Both the position numbers and the translations under genes were made by a program. The notes under the pieces were generated by a model. That model saw nothing but the letters and a program-made list of their open reading frames with translations. It searched no databases and had not been told where the DNA came from. From Clostridium liquoris (GTDB lineage Bacteria; Bacillota; Clostridia; Clostridiales; Clostridiaceae), in contig NZ_PVXO01000028.1 of assembly GCF_002995785.1 (NCBI RefSeq), positions 1 through 64,000 on the forward strand: 64,000 bases of DNA, written 5' to 3'. Within the stretch, counting starts at the first letter, position 1. Every line of letters starts with the position of its first letter. Below, one piece after another: positions 17,628 through 26,600 of the stretch.

Positions 17628-18504
17628 TAAGAAGAGAAAAGCTATAAAAATATTACTGGCACTTGCAATTACAAGTGTGGTTGGAATAAGTTTCGTGACT
17701 ACAGTCTTTGCATCAGACACTAGCGGAGAACTTGAAAGAGAGTTTGTAATTGATGTTAATAGTCCTGAATCTACAAAGGATAAGGAAGATAATATCATAG
17801 TTGATGTAAATAAACCTTCATTAAATCCAGCGGAAACAGGAAATGGCTTTGTTGTTGATGTAAATAAGCCTAAAGAGGAATCAACTATACCAAAGGAAAA
17901 TCCTTATGAACCGACAGACCCTAGCAAGGCAAGAGGAACTATTATAGAATCTGTTGGAGCAGATAATAAGGAATATCCAAGAAGGAGTGAGATAGCAGAT
18001 GTTTTAGATGAAGCTAGTGGTGGTCAAATAAAGGAAAGACCAAAGGCTGATGCAAGAGAATACTTTACCTTTCAAACAAAAAGTGGCAAGGTCTTCCATC
18101 TGATTATCAATCATGATGAGCCTGACTCCAATGTTCAACTCTTAACTGAGGTATCTGAACAAGATTTACTCAATATGATTGAGCAAGATGAGGAAAGAAA
18201 TGGTAAAGCTAAAGTCGAGGAAGAACCTAAAAAGGAAGTAGTAAAAAAAGAAGAACCTGAAAAAGAGGAACCTGAGAAGGAAGATTCTAAGGGTTCTTTT
18301 TTAATTGTCCTACTTATCATAGCGGTAGTAGGTGGAGCAGGATATTACTTTAAGGTTGTAAAGGCTAATGAAGATGGATTTGATGATTTTGAAGATGATG
18401 AAATCCCAAATGATGATGATTTTTTCAGCAGTAGTGATGAAGAAGAAAGTAATGAAGAAGTAGAAGATGAAGATACTGAATATACAAAGGAGGATTTGAT
18501 TTAA
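17614..18504 (+). CDS. DUF4366 family exported membrane protein (CD1107-like)
   Basis: 296 residues. The signal peptide is KAIKILLALAITSVVGISFV, ending near VFA. Three copies of a VDVNKP-type motif (residues about 47-90) follow, then a conserved domain (EYFTFQTKSGKVFHLIINHD, about 150-185), a Glu/Lys stretch, one transmembrane helix (SFLIVLLIIAVVGGAGYYFK) and an acidic cytoplasmic tail. This is the DUF4366 arrangement found beside DUF4315 in Tn1549-like ICEs. It is probably a surface part of the mating machinery. Confidence 0.85.
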   Translation: MEKNNKKRKAIKILLALAITSVVGISFVTTVFASDTSGELEREFVIDVNSPESTKDKEDNIIVDVNKPSLNPAETGNGFVVDVNKPKEESTIPKENPYEPTDPSKARGTIIESVGADNKEYPRRSEIADVLDEASGGQIKERPKADAREYFTFQTKSGKVFHLIINHDEPDSNVQLLTEVSEQDLLNMIEQDEERNGKAKVEEEPKKEVVKKEEPEKEEPEKEDSKGSFLIVLLIIAVVGGAGYYFKVVKANEDGFDDFEDDEIPNDDDFFSSSDEEESNEEVEDEDTEYTKEDLI

Positions 18505-20822
18505 TGGGTAAAAAAACTGGATTATTTAAAAAAATTTTAGCAGGAATGCTTAGCTTTACTATAATGTGCGGGGTAGTGACTCCTGTATCGGCAAGTGAGA
18601 AAAAAGATAAGACAAGTTATGATGTGGATATGGTTATTGTAGTTGACATTTCAGGTTCAATGAGTGGAACTAAAATGACAAAGGCTAAAAAGTCAGCCAA
18701 AGATATGGCAGAGTCTATATGGAAGGAACAAGAAACCTATAATATCAATACAAATATTGCACTTATTAGCTTTGAGTCTAATGTAATCCATCATAAAAAT
18801 GATGGGGTAGACTTCTTCCAGAAAAAAGATAAGAACAAGCTATTTAGTGTTATTGATGGGCTAGCTGCAAAAAATATGACCTTTACACAAGGAGGTCTTC
18901 ATGAAGCAAGAATGATATTTAAAAACTCAACTGGAGATAAAAAAATCATAGTCCTTCTTTCAGATGGAGAAGCAAATCGTATCTATGAGCCAAAGGTTGA
19001 CCTTGATGATTATATGAACAATAACAAAAGGGTTCCTGAGGGAAGTTTCTATTATGATAAGGCAGGACAAGATACTAATACCAGTAAGGGTAAGTTTTGT
19101 GCCTTAGCAGAAGCTAACCTTGCAAAAAGTGATAATATTGATGTACTTGATATTTACACAGTAGCTGTTGATTGTAATGAGCAAGCAAAAGAGTTTTTAA
19201 AAGAAGTAGCAAGTGGAGATGATAAATTTAAGGATTCAGATACAGGTGACCTAGAAGATACCTTCAAGGATCTAACTGATGAAATAAAGGATAAGATAGA
19301 AAAAGAAAAATTAGAAAAAGAACTTGAAGACCTTAATAACAAGATTGATGAATTGGATAAGGAGAAAGCAGAACTTGAAAAAGAGTTTGCTGAGGAAAGA
19401 GAGCAGGCAGCTAAGGATAAGGAAGAGCTTAATAAAGAAATTAATGACTTAAAAGACAAAACCGATGAACTTGAAAAAGCTAAGGATAAATTAGAACAAG
19501 AACTGGCTGATGAGAAAGAAAAAACAGAAGAAGATAAGAAGGCTCTTGAAAAAGAGATAGAAGATCTTAATCAAAAAACTGACGAGTTAAATGAAGCCAA
19601 AGAAAGTCTAGAAAAAGAATTGGAAGATACAATTAATAAGATGGAGGAAGATAAAAAAGAACTTGAGAAAGAAATCTCAGAATTAGATAAGAATATTGAA
19701 GATTTAAGGAAGGAAAAGGATTCAGTAGAAGAAGAACTTAATAAGAAAATTGAAGAACTTGAGGATAAACTTAATCAGGAAAAGGCTGAGCATGAGAAGG
19801 ACAAGGAAGAACTTGATAACAAGATTTCTGACCTTAATGATAAGCTAGACCAACTAGATAAGGAAAAAACAGAAATTGAAAATCAACTTGAAAAAGAAAA
19901 AGGGGAATCTAAAGCAGAAAGAGATCAATTAAAAGAAAATATTGATGACTTAGATAAGAAAATTGATGAAATAAATAAAGAAAAGGCAGAACTTGAAAAA
20001 GAACTAGCTGATGAAAAGAATAAGACAAAGGAGGAAAGGGAAAAACTTAAGGAAGAAATTGAGGAACTAAACAAGGGTTTGGATTCAATAAATAAAGAAA
20101 AAGAAAGGCTTGAAGACAAGCTAAATCAACTAATAGAAGATTTTGATAAGAAGGTAGAGAAACTAGAAGATGAAATTGATAAACTTTCTAAAGATAAGGA
20201 TACACTTGAAGCAGATTTAAGAAAAGAAATGGAGAAGATGAATGAAGAGATAGAAGCTTTGAAAAAGGCGAAAGAAGAGATGAAAAAGGGGCTAGAAAAT
20301 CAAAAAAATCAATCAAGTAAGGATAAAGAAAAATTAAATGATGAAATAAATAAACTTGATGATAAGATTTCTAACCTTAACAAAGAAAAGGATAGACTTG
20401 AAAAAGACAACGAGAAATATAAAGAGAAATTTGAAAATCTTGAAGATGATGTAAGGGATTTAAGAGAAAATCTTGAAAGAGAGAAGGACAAAAATAATCT
20501 TAAAGACATGAATCTTCCAGAAGGTGTTAAGGTCAATCAATGGTATCCTGAAAAATTTGTAACTTTGCCTGATAAGAAAACTTATGATGATGGTGAAGAT
20601 ATTGATATGAATGGTATGAAGATGAGATTTACTCGTGTAATAAAGAGTAATGGAAAGTATATAAGAGAAACAGAAGATGTTTATTATAGAGATTTCAAGA
20701 ATAATTATAGGGGTTGGGAGTTCAATTTAAAAACAAAGACTGCAAAATATGATGGGTCAACAAATGGAAAGATGAAAATAGTATTTACATTTTCACTTAA
20801 AAAACCTGACCAGTCCTGGTAA
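18504..20822 (+). CDS. Secreted von Willebrand A domain protein with long coiled coil
   Basis: 772 residues. A signal peptide (ILAGMLSFTIMCGVVTPVSA) leads to a vWA domain (about 38-240) with an intact metal site motif DISGSMSG and VLLSDGEANR. Next come about 430 residues of unbroken coiled coil, made of loosely repeated DLNxKIDELDKEKAELEKEL-type units, and a C-terminal beta-rich domain (about 675-772). There is no LPxTG anchor, so attachment is unexplained. AAAGGAGG precedes the ATG, which overlaps the upstream stop. It is probably an adhesin bringing mating cells together, by analogy with other vWA surface proteins; this is inference. Confidence 0.75.
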   Translation: MGKKTGLFKKILAGMLSFTIMCGVVTPVSASEKKDKTSYDVDMVIVVDISGSMSGTKMTKAKKSAKDMAESIWKEQETYNINTNIALISFESNVIHHKNDGVDFFQKKDKNKLFSVIDGLAAKNMTFTQGGLHEARMIFKNSTGDKKIIVLLSDGEANRIYEPKVDLDDYMNNNKRVPEGSFYYDKAGQDTNTSKGKFCALAEANLAKSDNIDVLDIYTVAVDCNEQAKEFLKEVASGDDKFKDSDTGDLEDTFKDLTDEIKDKIEKEKLEKELEDLNNKIDELDKEKAELEKEFAEEREQAAKDKEELNKEINDLKDKTDELEKAKDKLEQELADEKEKTEEDKKALEKEIEDLNQKTDELNEAKESLEKELEDTINKMEEDKKELEKEISELDKNIEDLRKEKDSVEEELNKKIEELEDKLNQEKAEHEKDKEELDNKISDLNDKLDQLDKEKTEIENQLEKEKGESKAERDQLKENIDDLDKKIDEINKEKAELEKELADEKNKTKEEREKLKEEIEELNKGLDSINKEKERLEDKLNQLIEDFDKKVEKLEDEIDKLSKDKDTLEADLRKEMEKMNEEIEALKKAKEEMKKGLENQKNQSSKDKEKLNDEINKLDDKISNLNKEKDRLEKDNEKYKEKFENLEDDVRDLRENLEREKDKNNLKDMNLPEGVKVNQWYPEKFVTLPDKKTYDDGEDIDMNGMKMRFTRVIKSNGKYIRETEDVYYRDFKNNYRGWEFNLKTKTAKYDGSTNGKMKIVFTFSLKKPDQSW

Positions 20823-20849
20823 AAAGAAAAAGTAAATAGATGAATAATG

Positions 20850-20888
20850 GCGGCTTGGATAAGTATAAAATCTGAGCCGCTATTTTTT
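20850..20888 (+). terminator. Terminator/attenuator hairpin 3 before the TopB module
   Basis: The arm at 20850-20860 (GCGGCTTGGAT) pairs with 20870-20880 (ATCTGAGCCGC) over 11 bp, two of them G-U, with a nine-base loop and then TATTTTTTT. It is the third member of the family seen at 4612 and 10062. The topB start is only about 30 bases downstream. Confidence 0.75.
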
Positions 20889-20916
20889 TGTCCAAAAAAG
20901 AAATGGAGGAAGTAAA

Positions 20917-22614
20917 TTGAAATTAGTAATAGCAGAAAAACCAAGTGTAGCAATGAGTATTGCCAAGGTCATAGGTGCAAATTCAAGAAAAGATGGATAC
21001 GTTGAAGGAAATAATTATATTGTAAGTTGGTGCGTAGGACATCTTGTTAGGATGAGCAATCCAGAAAGTTATGATGAAAGGTATAAAAAATGGAATATAG
21101 CAGATCTTCCTATATTTCCTGATAATTATAAATATGAAGTTTCAAAATATACCAAGAAGCAGTATGACATTTTAAAAAGGTTGTTATTAGATAAGGGAGT
21201 TGTTGAGGTTATAAATGCCTGTGATGCAGCAAGAGAGGGAGAACTTATCTTTAGGCTTGTTTATAATCAGGCGAGGTGTAAAAAGCCTATAAAAAGACTT
21301 TGGATTTCATCAATGGAAGATAAGGCTATAAAGGAAGGTTTCAATAATCTTAAAGATGGAATAGAATATGAAAATTTATATAGGTCTGCACTAGCAAGAG
21401 GGCAGGCTGATTGGCTAGTAGGAATGAACCTTTCTAGATATTATTCTTGTCTTCATAATAATAACTATTCAGTAGGTAGGGTACAAACACCGACACTTGC
21501 AATGGTTGTAGATAGAGATAAAGCAATAAGGAATTTTGAAAAAGAAAAGTATTTTACAGTCCAGATAGATGCTAACAATATGAAACTAGAAACATCAAGG
21601 ATTGATGAAAAAGAGAAAGCTGATAAGTTACTTTCATCTATTCCTGGGATTATTGAGATAAAGGAAATAGAGAAGAAGAGAAAAATTACTAGACCTGATA
21701 GGCTTTTTGATTTAACAACACTTCAAAGAGAATGTAATAAGTATTTTGGATATAGTGCAAAACAGACTTTAGATTATGCACAAAGTTTATATGAAAAGAA
21801 ACTTATAACCTATCCAAGGACAGATAGTAGGTTTCTTACAGATGATATGGTTGATAATGTTAAAAGCTATGTAGATTCCTTTGGTAATGACTTTGATGAG
21901 AAGAACTTTAAGAGTATTTTTGATTCCAAGAAGGTCGAAGATCACCATGCCGTAATTCCGACAAGTGCTTCCCTTGATTTTGATACTACAAGTTTACAAG
22001 GCTCAGAAGAAAAAGTATTTGAACTTATAAAAGCAAAGCTTTTAGCAGCAAGATCAGAAAATCTTATTACTGAAAACACTAGGCTTATATGTGGTGTAAA
22101 AGGCTATGAATTTACAACTACAGGAACAGTTGTAATTGATGAGGGATATACAAAATATCTTACTCCTTATATAAAGAAGAAAGAAGATAAGGTTCTTCCT
22201 AAGCTAGATAAAGGCGACAAGCTTAAGGTAGAGAGTAAGAAAATAAATGAGAAATATACTAATCCACCTAAGCCCTATACAGAAGACACCTTGCTTAAGG
22301 CTATGGAACTTGCTGGAAGTGAAGCAAGGCAAGATGTGGAGGTAGAACGTAAAGGACTTGGGACTCCAGCAACAAGGGCTGGGATACTTGAAAACCTAAT
22401 TAATAAGGAACTTATAAAAAGAGATGAAAGGAAACTTATTTCAACAGAGAAGGGGGAGCAGTTAGTATCCTTAGTAGCAGACTTCCTTAGAAATCCAAAT
22501 ACAACAGTAGATTGGGAAGTGAAACTTTATGAAATCTCAGAGGGAAAAGCTGATTTAAAGGATTTTATAGGAGATGTAGAAAAAAGAATAAGGGAAGTTA
22601 TTTCACAAAAATGA
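20917..22614 (+). CDS. topB: DNA topoisomerase III (ICE copy)
   Basis: 565 residues from TTG 20917 behind GGAGGAAG. The Toprim domain starts KLVIAEKPSVAMSIAKVIGA and holds NACDAAREGELIFRLVYNQA. The catalytic region has KKLITYPRTDSRFLTDDM with the active-site Tyr, and EVERKGLGTPATRAGILENL. There is no C-terminal zinc region, as usual for the short plasmid/ICE type. Conjugative elements use it to resolve DNA during transfer or replication. It overlaps the downstream methylase by four bases (ATGA). Confidence 0.93.
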   Translation: MKLVIAEKPSVAMSIAKVIGANSRKDGYVEGNNYIVSWCVGHLVRMSNPESYDERYKKWNIADLPIFPDNYKYEVSKYTKKQYDILKRLLLDKGVVEVINACDAAREGELIFRLVYNQARCKKPIKRLWISSMEDKAIKEGFNNLKDGIEYENLYRSALARGQADWLVGMNLSRYYSCLHNNNYSVGRVQTPTLAMVVDRDKAIRNFEKEKYFTVQIDANNMKLETSRIDEKEKADKLLSSIPGIIEIKEIEKKRKITRPDRLFDLTTLQRECNKYFGYSAKQTLDYAQSLYEKKLITYPRTDSRFLTDDMVDNVKSYVDSFGNDFDEKNFKSIFDSKKVEDHHAVIPTSASLDFDTTSLQGSEEKVFELIKAKLLAARSENLITENTRLICGVKGYEFTTTGTVVIDEGYTKYLTPYIKKKEDKVLPKLDKGDKLKVESKKINEKYTNPPKPYTEDTLLKAMELAGSEARQDVEVERKGLGTPATRAGILENLINKELIKRDERKLISTEKGEQLVSLVADFLRNPNTTVDWEVKLYEISEGKADLKDFIGDVEKRIREVISQK

Positions 22615-23567
22615 AAGTGGTAGAGCTTTTCGGTGGTATAGGTGCTATAAGGAAGGCTTATATCAATAGTAAAATTCCCTTTGAGATAGTAGATTATGTT
22701 GAAATAGATAGAAACTGTGTTAAAAGTTATAATGCACTTTTCAATGAAAATTATGAGCCACTAAGCGTATGCAATTATAGTCTTCCAGATAAAAAAATTG
22801 ATTTACTAATGCATGGTAGTCCCTGCCAGGATTTTTCTAGGGTAGGAGAAAAACTTGGTGGGAAAAAAGGAAGTGGAACAAGGAGCAGTCTATTATTTGA
22901 AACAATAAGGATAATAGAGGAAAGACAAGACAAGCCTAGATGGGTAATATGGGAAAATGTTAAGGGAGTTCTTGATAGAAAAATGAGAGCTTCCTTTTTT
23001 TATTATCTTGAAGAAATGGAAAGGCTAGGTTATGAAACAAAATATGAGATTCTTAATTCAATAAATTTTGGGATACCACAAAAAAGAGAAAGGATTTTTG
23101 CTATTAGCTATCTAGGCAAAAATCCTTTTAAATTTGAAAACCTAAAACACAAGGAAACCAAACATTTATCAGATTTCCTTGAAAAGGATGTAATGAAGAC
23201 TTATGGAGATATATTTTTAGTCAAGCAGCCTTCAATGTTAAAAATACTCTATGATCCAGAATATAAGCCAAAATTTCAAGGAAGACTTCAAGTAATAGAA
23301 GACTTTTGCTACACCATATCTACTAAGCAAGTAAGAGTCCCTAACTCTGGAATACTTGCTATAGGTGATAACAGGTATAGATATCTTACTGAAAGAGAAT
23401 GTTTTAGGTTGATGGGATTTGATGATAGTGATTTTGATAAGCTTATTAAGATTTTTCCAAGAAGAAAAAACTGTATGTCAAGTATTCTATATAAACAGGC
23501 AGGCAACAGTATAGTGGTTAATGTCCTTGAAGAGATAGTAAAGGAGATTCAAAACTGTAGCTTATAA
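22611..23567 (+). CDS. DNA cytosine-5 methyltransferase, orphan, ICE backbone
   Basis: 318 residues with the ordered m5C motifs: I VVELFGGIGAIRKAY, IV HGSPCQDFSR with catalytic Cys, VI WENVKGVL, VIII GIPQKRERIFAI, and X AGNSIVVNVLEEIVKE. RECFRLMGFDD is motif IX. No endonuclease gene lies next to it, so it is probably an orphan methylase that protects transferred DNA from recipient restriction. It is coupled to topB by a four-base overlap. The recognition sequence cannot be read from the gene. Confidence 0.9.
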   Translation: MKVVELFGGIGAIRKAYINSKIPFEIVDYVEIDRNCVKSYNALFNENYEPLSVCNYSLPDKKIDLLMHGSPCQDFSRVGEKLGGKKGSGTRSSLLFETIRIIEERQDKPRWVIWENVKGVLDRKMRASFFYYLEEMERLGYETKYEILNSINFGIPQKRERIFAISYLGKNPFKFENLKHKETKHLSDFLEKDVMKTYGDIFLVKQPSMLKILYDPEYKPKFQGRLQVIEDFCYTISTKQVRVPNSGILAIGDNRYRYLTERECFRLMGFDDSDFDKLIKIFPRRKNCMSSILYKQAGNSIVVNVLEEIVKEIQNCSL

Positions 23568-23579
23568 GTTTATAAAGAT

Positions 23580-23605
23580 GGGTGATGGAGTAAAATCCAT
23601 AACCC
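23580..23605 (+). promoter_or_regulatory. Hairpin in the leader of the giant helicase gene
   Basis: GGGT (23580-23583) with ACCC (23602-23605) and ATGGA (23585-23589) with TCCAT (23596-23600) form a stem with a single-base bulge on each side, followed by TTTAATTA and the ribosome site. It resembles the other module-start hairpins but has no long T run, so it may be a weak terminator or an RNA control element. Confidence 0.4.
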
Positions 23606-23632
23606 TTTAATTATGCAAGGAGGAGAAAAAGC

Positions 23633-26600
23633 ATGAGAATAAATGATTTTGAACATTTAATTCAAGAAATCAAGGCAAAGGCTCTCTCTAGTAGTGATGA
23701 ATATATTTCACTTATGAGAACCGTTGGAAATAATTATAAATATGATTTTACTAGTCAGCTTAGTATCTATGATAAGAATACTAGTGCAAGAGCCTGTGGA
23801 GAATTTGATTTTTGGAGAAGGAAATTTAATAGAACTGTAAAGCGTGGCGAAAGAGGAATCCCCATATATAAGAATTATGGAGAATATGGCAAAGTAACCT
23901 ACATCTTTGATCTCAGCCAAACAGTATCAATGACAAGAGCTACAAATCAAGTAGAATTATGGGAATTAACCAATGGGGAAGATAGCCTAAGGGGAGTTTT
24001 AGGATTTGATGGAGCTTTTAGTGAAGATGAAATGAAGAATATGACAATAGATGAAATTCTTGAAAATATTGCATATACAGAAGTAATCAACAAGGGTAAC
24101 TATCTTTTAAATGAACTTAAGATAGCTCCTAATTATAGAAAGATCTTCAATGATTTTCTTACAGAGTCCTTTAAAATAGGATATGCTGCAAGGCTTGATA
24201 TAAATTATGAAGCTGATAGAAATAAGATTAATGATATCCTTGGAAGTCTTGATGAAATTTCACTAACAATAGTAGGTAATGAGCTAAATTTAATGGTGGC
24301 AAACATCCTTGAAAGAACAGTAGCTATAGATAAAGATATTGATAAAAATAAGGTGCTGACAAAAGGAGCAATTGAGCGGTACAATGAAAATAGAGAAATA
24401 ACAGATAAGGAAGAAAAAATAGGAGGGATAGATGATGAGTTTCGAGGAAATGTTGGAAGAATATCTGATGGAAGAGAAGGTAGAGAACGAGTATCAGATG
24501 ATATTTGGGGAATGCGAGACATCGGAAGAGATAACCTTGAAGATGAAGGAAGTAACAGAGAAAGTTCTAATGAAGGATCAGACACACCTGACTCACAGAT
24601 TCGCCCAGGCGAGACTGAACTTCATGGTAGAGGAGAAAGAGAGATTATTCCAAGAGATGTTCCTGGAGAAAAGCCTTATGAAGCATCTTCTAGAAGTGGA
24701 AGAGATAGCCAAGAGGTTCATAGAGATGGAGAAACCGAGGATGATGGAAAGCTTTGGACTGACAGAGGAACTGAAGGCAGAAGATTGGATGAAGTGGACA
24801 GGACTCATGGAGAACCTGAATCACGAGTTAAGGGAGATGGCAATGAAGGAGTACGTTTACAATTAGATGAAGGAATAAGCATAGATGAGGACCAGGGAGT
24901 AGATGATGAATCTGCTTCCTTTTTTGTTCCAGAATACTATTCAAAAGTTAATCCTCAAGAACTTATGAATGAAGCAATATTAGAAAATGTTCCTAGACTA
25001 GGAGAAACTGAAGAAATATCTGCAGCAGATAAAACAGTTCATGTAGCATATATTATTCCATTTAGAAGTAATTGGACCTGGTATTTGACAGAGTATGATC
25101 CTGAAACAGAAGATGCTTATGGTCTTGTAGCAGGTCTTGAACCAGAATGGGGCTACTTTAATCTTAAGGAACTAAGGGAAATTGGAGCAGAAAGACTTGT
25201 TCTTGAAGATTTTCCTAAAACATTTAAGGAATTAAGGGATAGTGAAGTTAAAAAACAATTAAGCGAAGAAGAAATTCATAGAGTATTCTTTGGAGAACTT
25301 GATGATTTTACAAGAAATGAAGTTTCACAAGAGGTAGACCCAGAAATTCTTTTTATGCAAGGGGAAGAACAAATAGATGAAGAACTTATTGCAGCTAAAG
25401 TAGGTACAGAATTTATTATAATTCCAAAAAGCAATCTTAATCATATAGAACTTGATAAAGATGAAAGACAGGTTTTAGTTGATAGTGTAGAATATCAACT
25501 TTATAAGGGTAAAAACTTTGAAGACTCAAGAGAAATAGAGATTTTTATGGATGAAGAAGGTTATAAAACCTATAAAATAAATGATTATCTTATAGATTTA
25601 AAAGACCAAGAGTTAAATAGAGTGCCTATTGCTAGGGATGATGTTATAAAAATGTGGGACAATCCTTTTATTATTACAAGTGTAAGAGAAGATATGCTTC
25701 TTATAGAAATGCTTCCTTATGAATTGAAAGAAGAATATATTATTGATGCAAGACAGGTAAGAAGGCTTCAATTTGAAAGCATAGATGAATTTAATGAGTT
25801 TATTTATACTACTGAACTTTATGACTTTGATGAAGAAAAAGCTAAAGAAGATGAACAAATGACTTTTTCTTTTGGAGGTTTTGAAGATATAGAAGATAGA
25901 CAACAAGATGAGAGAGAAACTCCTAGGATTGAAAACTTTGTTATTACTGATGAAATTATTCCTGAAAGCCTTCCACCACAAGAAAGGCTGGAGAATAATA
26001 TTAATGCTATAAAAGTCCTTAAAATTTTGGAAAAAGAAAATAGGGAAGCAAATAGAGAAGAACAAGAAATTCTTGCTAAGTATGTAGGCTGGGGTGGTCT
26101 ATCAGAGGTATTTGATGAAAGTAAAACAGGACAATGGGAAAGGGCAAGAAACTTTCTTAAAGAAAACCTTAGTCCAAGTGAATATGAGGACTGTGAAGAA
26201 TCTACACTTACAGCTTTTTATACTCCTAAAACAGTTATTGATGGAATCTATCAAGCACTTGAAAACATGGGATTTGAAAATGGGAATATACTTGAGCCTT
26301 CATGTGGAGTTGGTAGCTTTATGGGAAGCCTTCCAGAAAGCATGAAGAAATCAAAGGTTTATGGTGTAGAGCTTGATAGTATATCAGGCAATATAGCAAG
26401 AAAATTATATCCCGAAAACAATGTACAGGTTAAGGGATTTGAGGAAACCTCATTTTCCAATAATTTTTTTGATGTGGCAATTGGCAATGTTCCATTTGGA
26501 GAATTTAAAGTAAATGATAGATTATATGACAAGAACAACTTTTTAATTCATGACTATTTCTTTGCTAAATCAATAGACAAGGTAAGAAGTGGTGGAGTAA

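Noticed and set aside
19300-20480. Repetitive DNA within the coiled coil, considered as a repeat array or CRISPR
   Set aside because: The repeats are loose, in frame and coding; there are no equal repeats with unique spacers anywhere in the window.
19154-20536. Ser-rich - strand frames across the vWA coiled coil
   Set aside because: They are the mirror of Glu/Lys/Leu-rich codons; no start signals.
26094-26345. Second same-strand open frame inside the giant helicase gene
   Set aside because: Unlike the TnpV-like frame it overlaps the conserved methylase motifs, lacks a good ribosome site and resembles no family.
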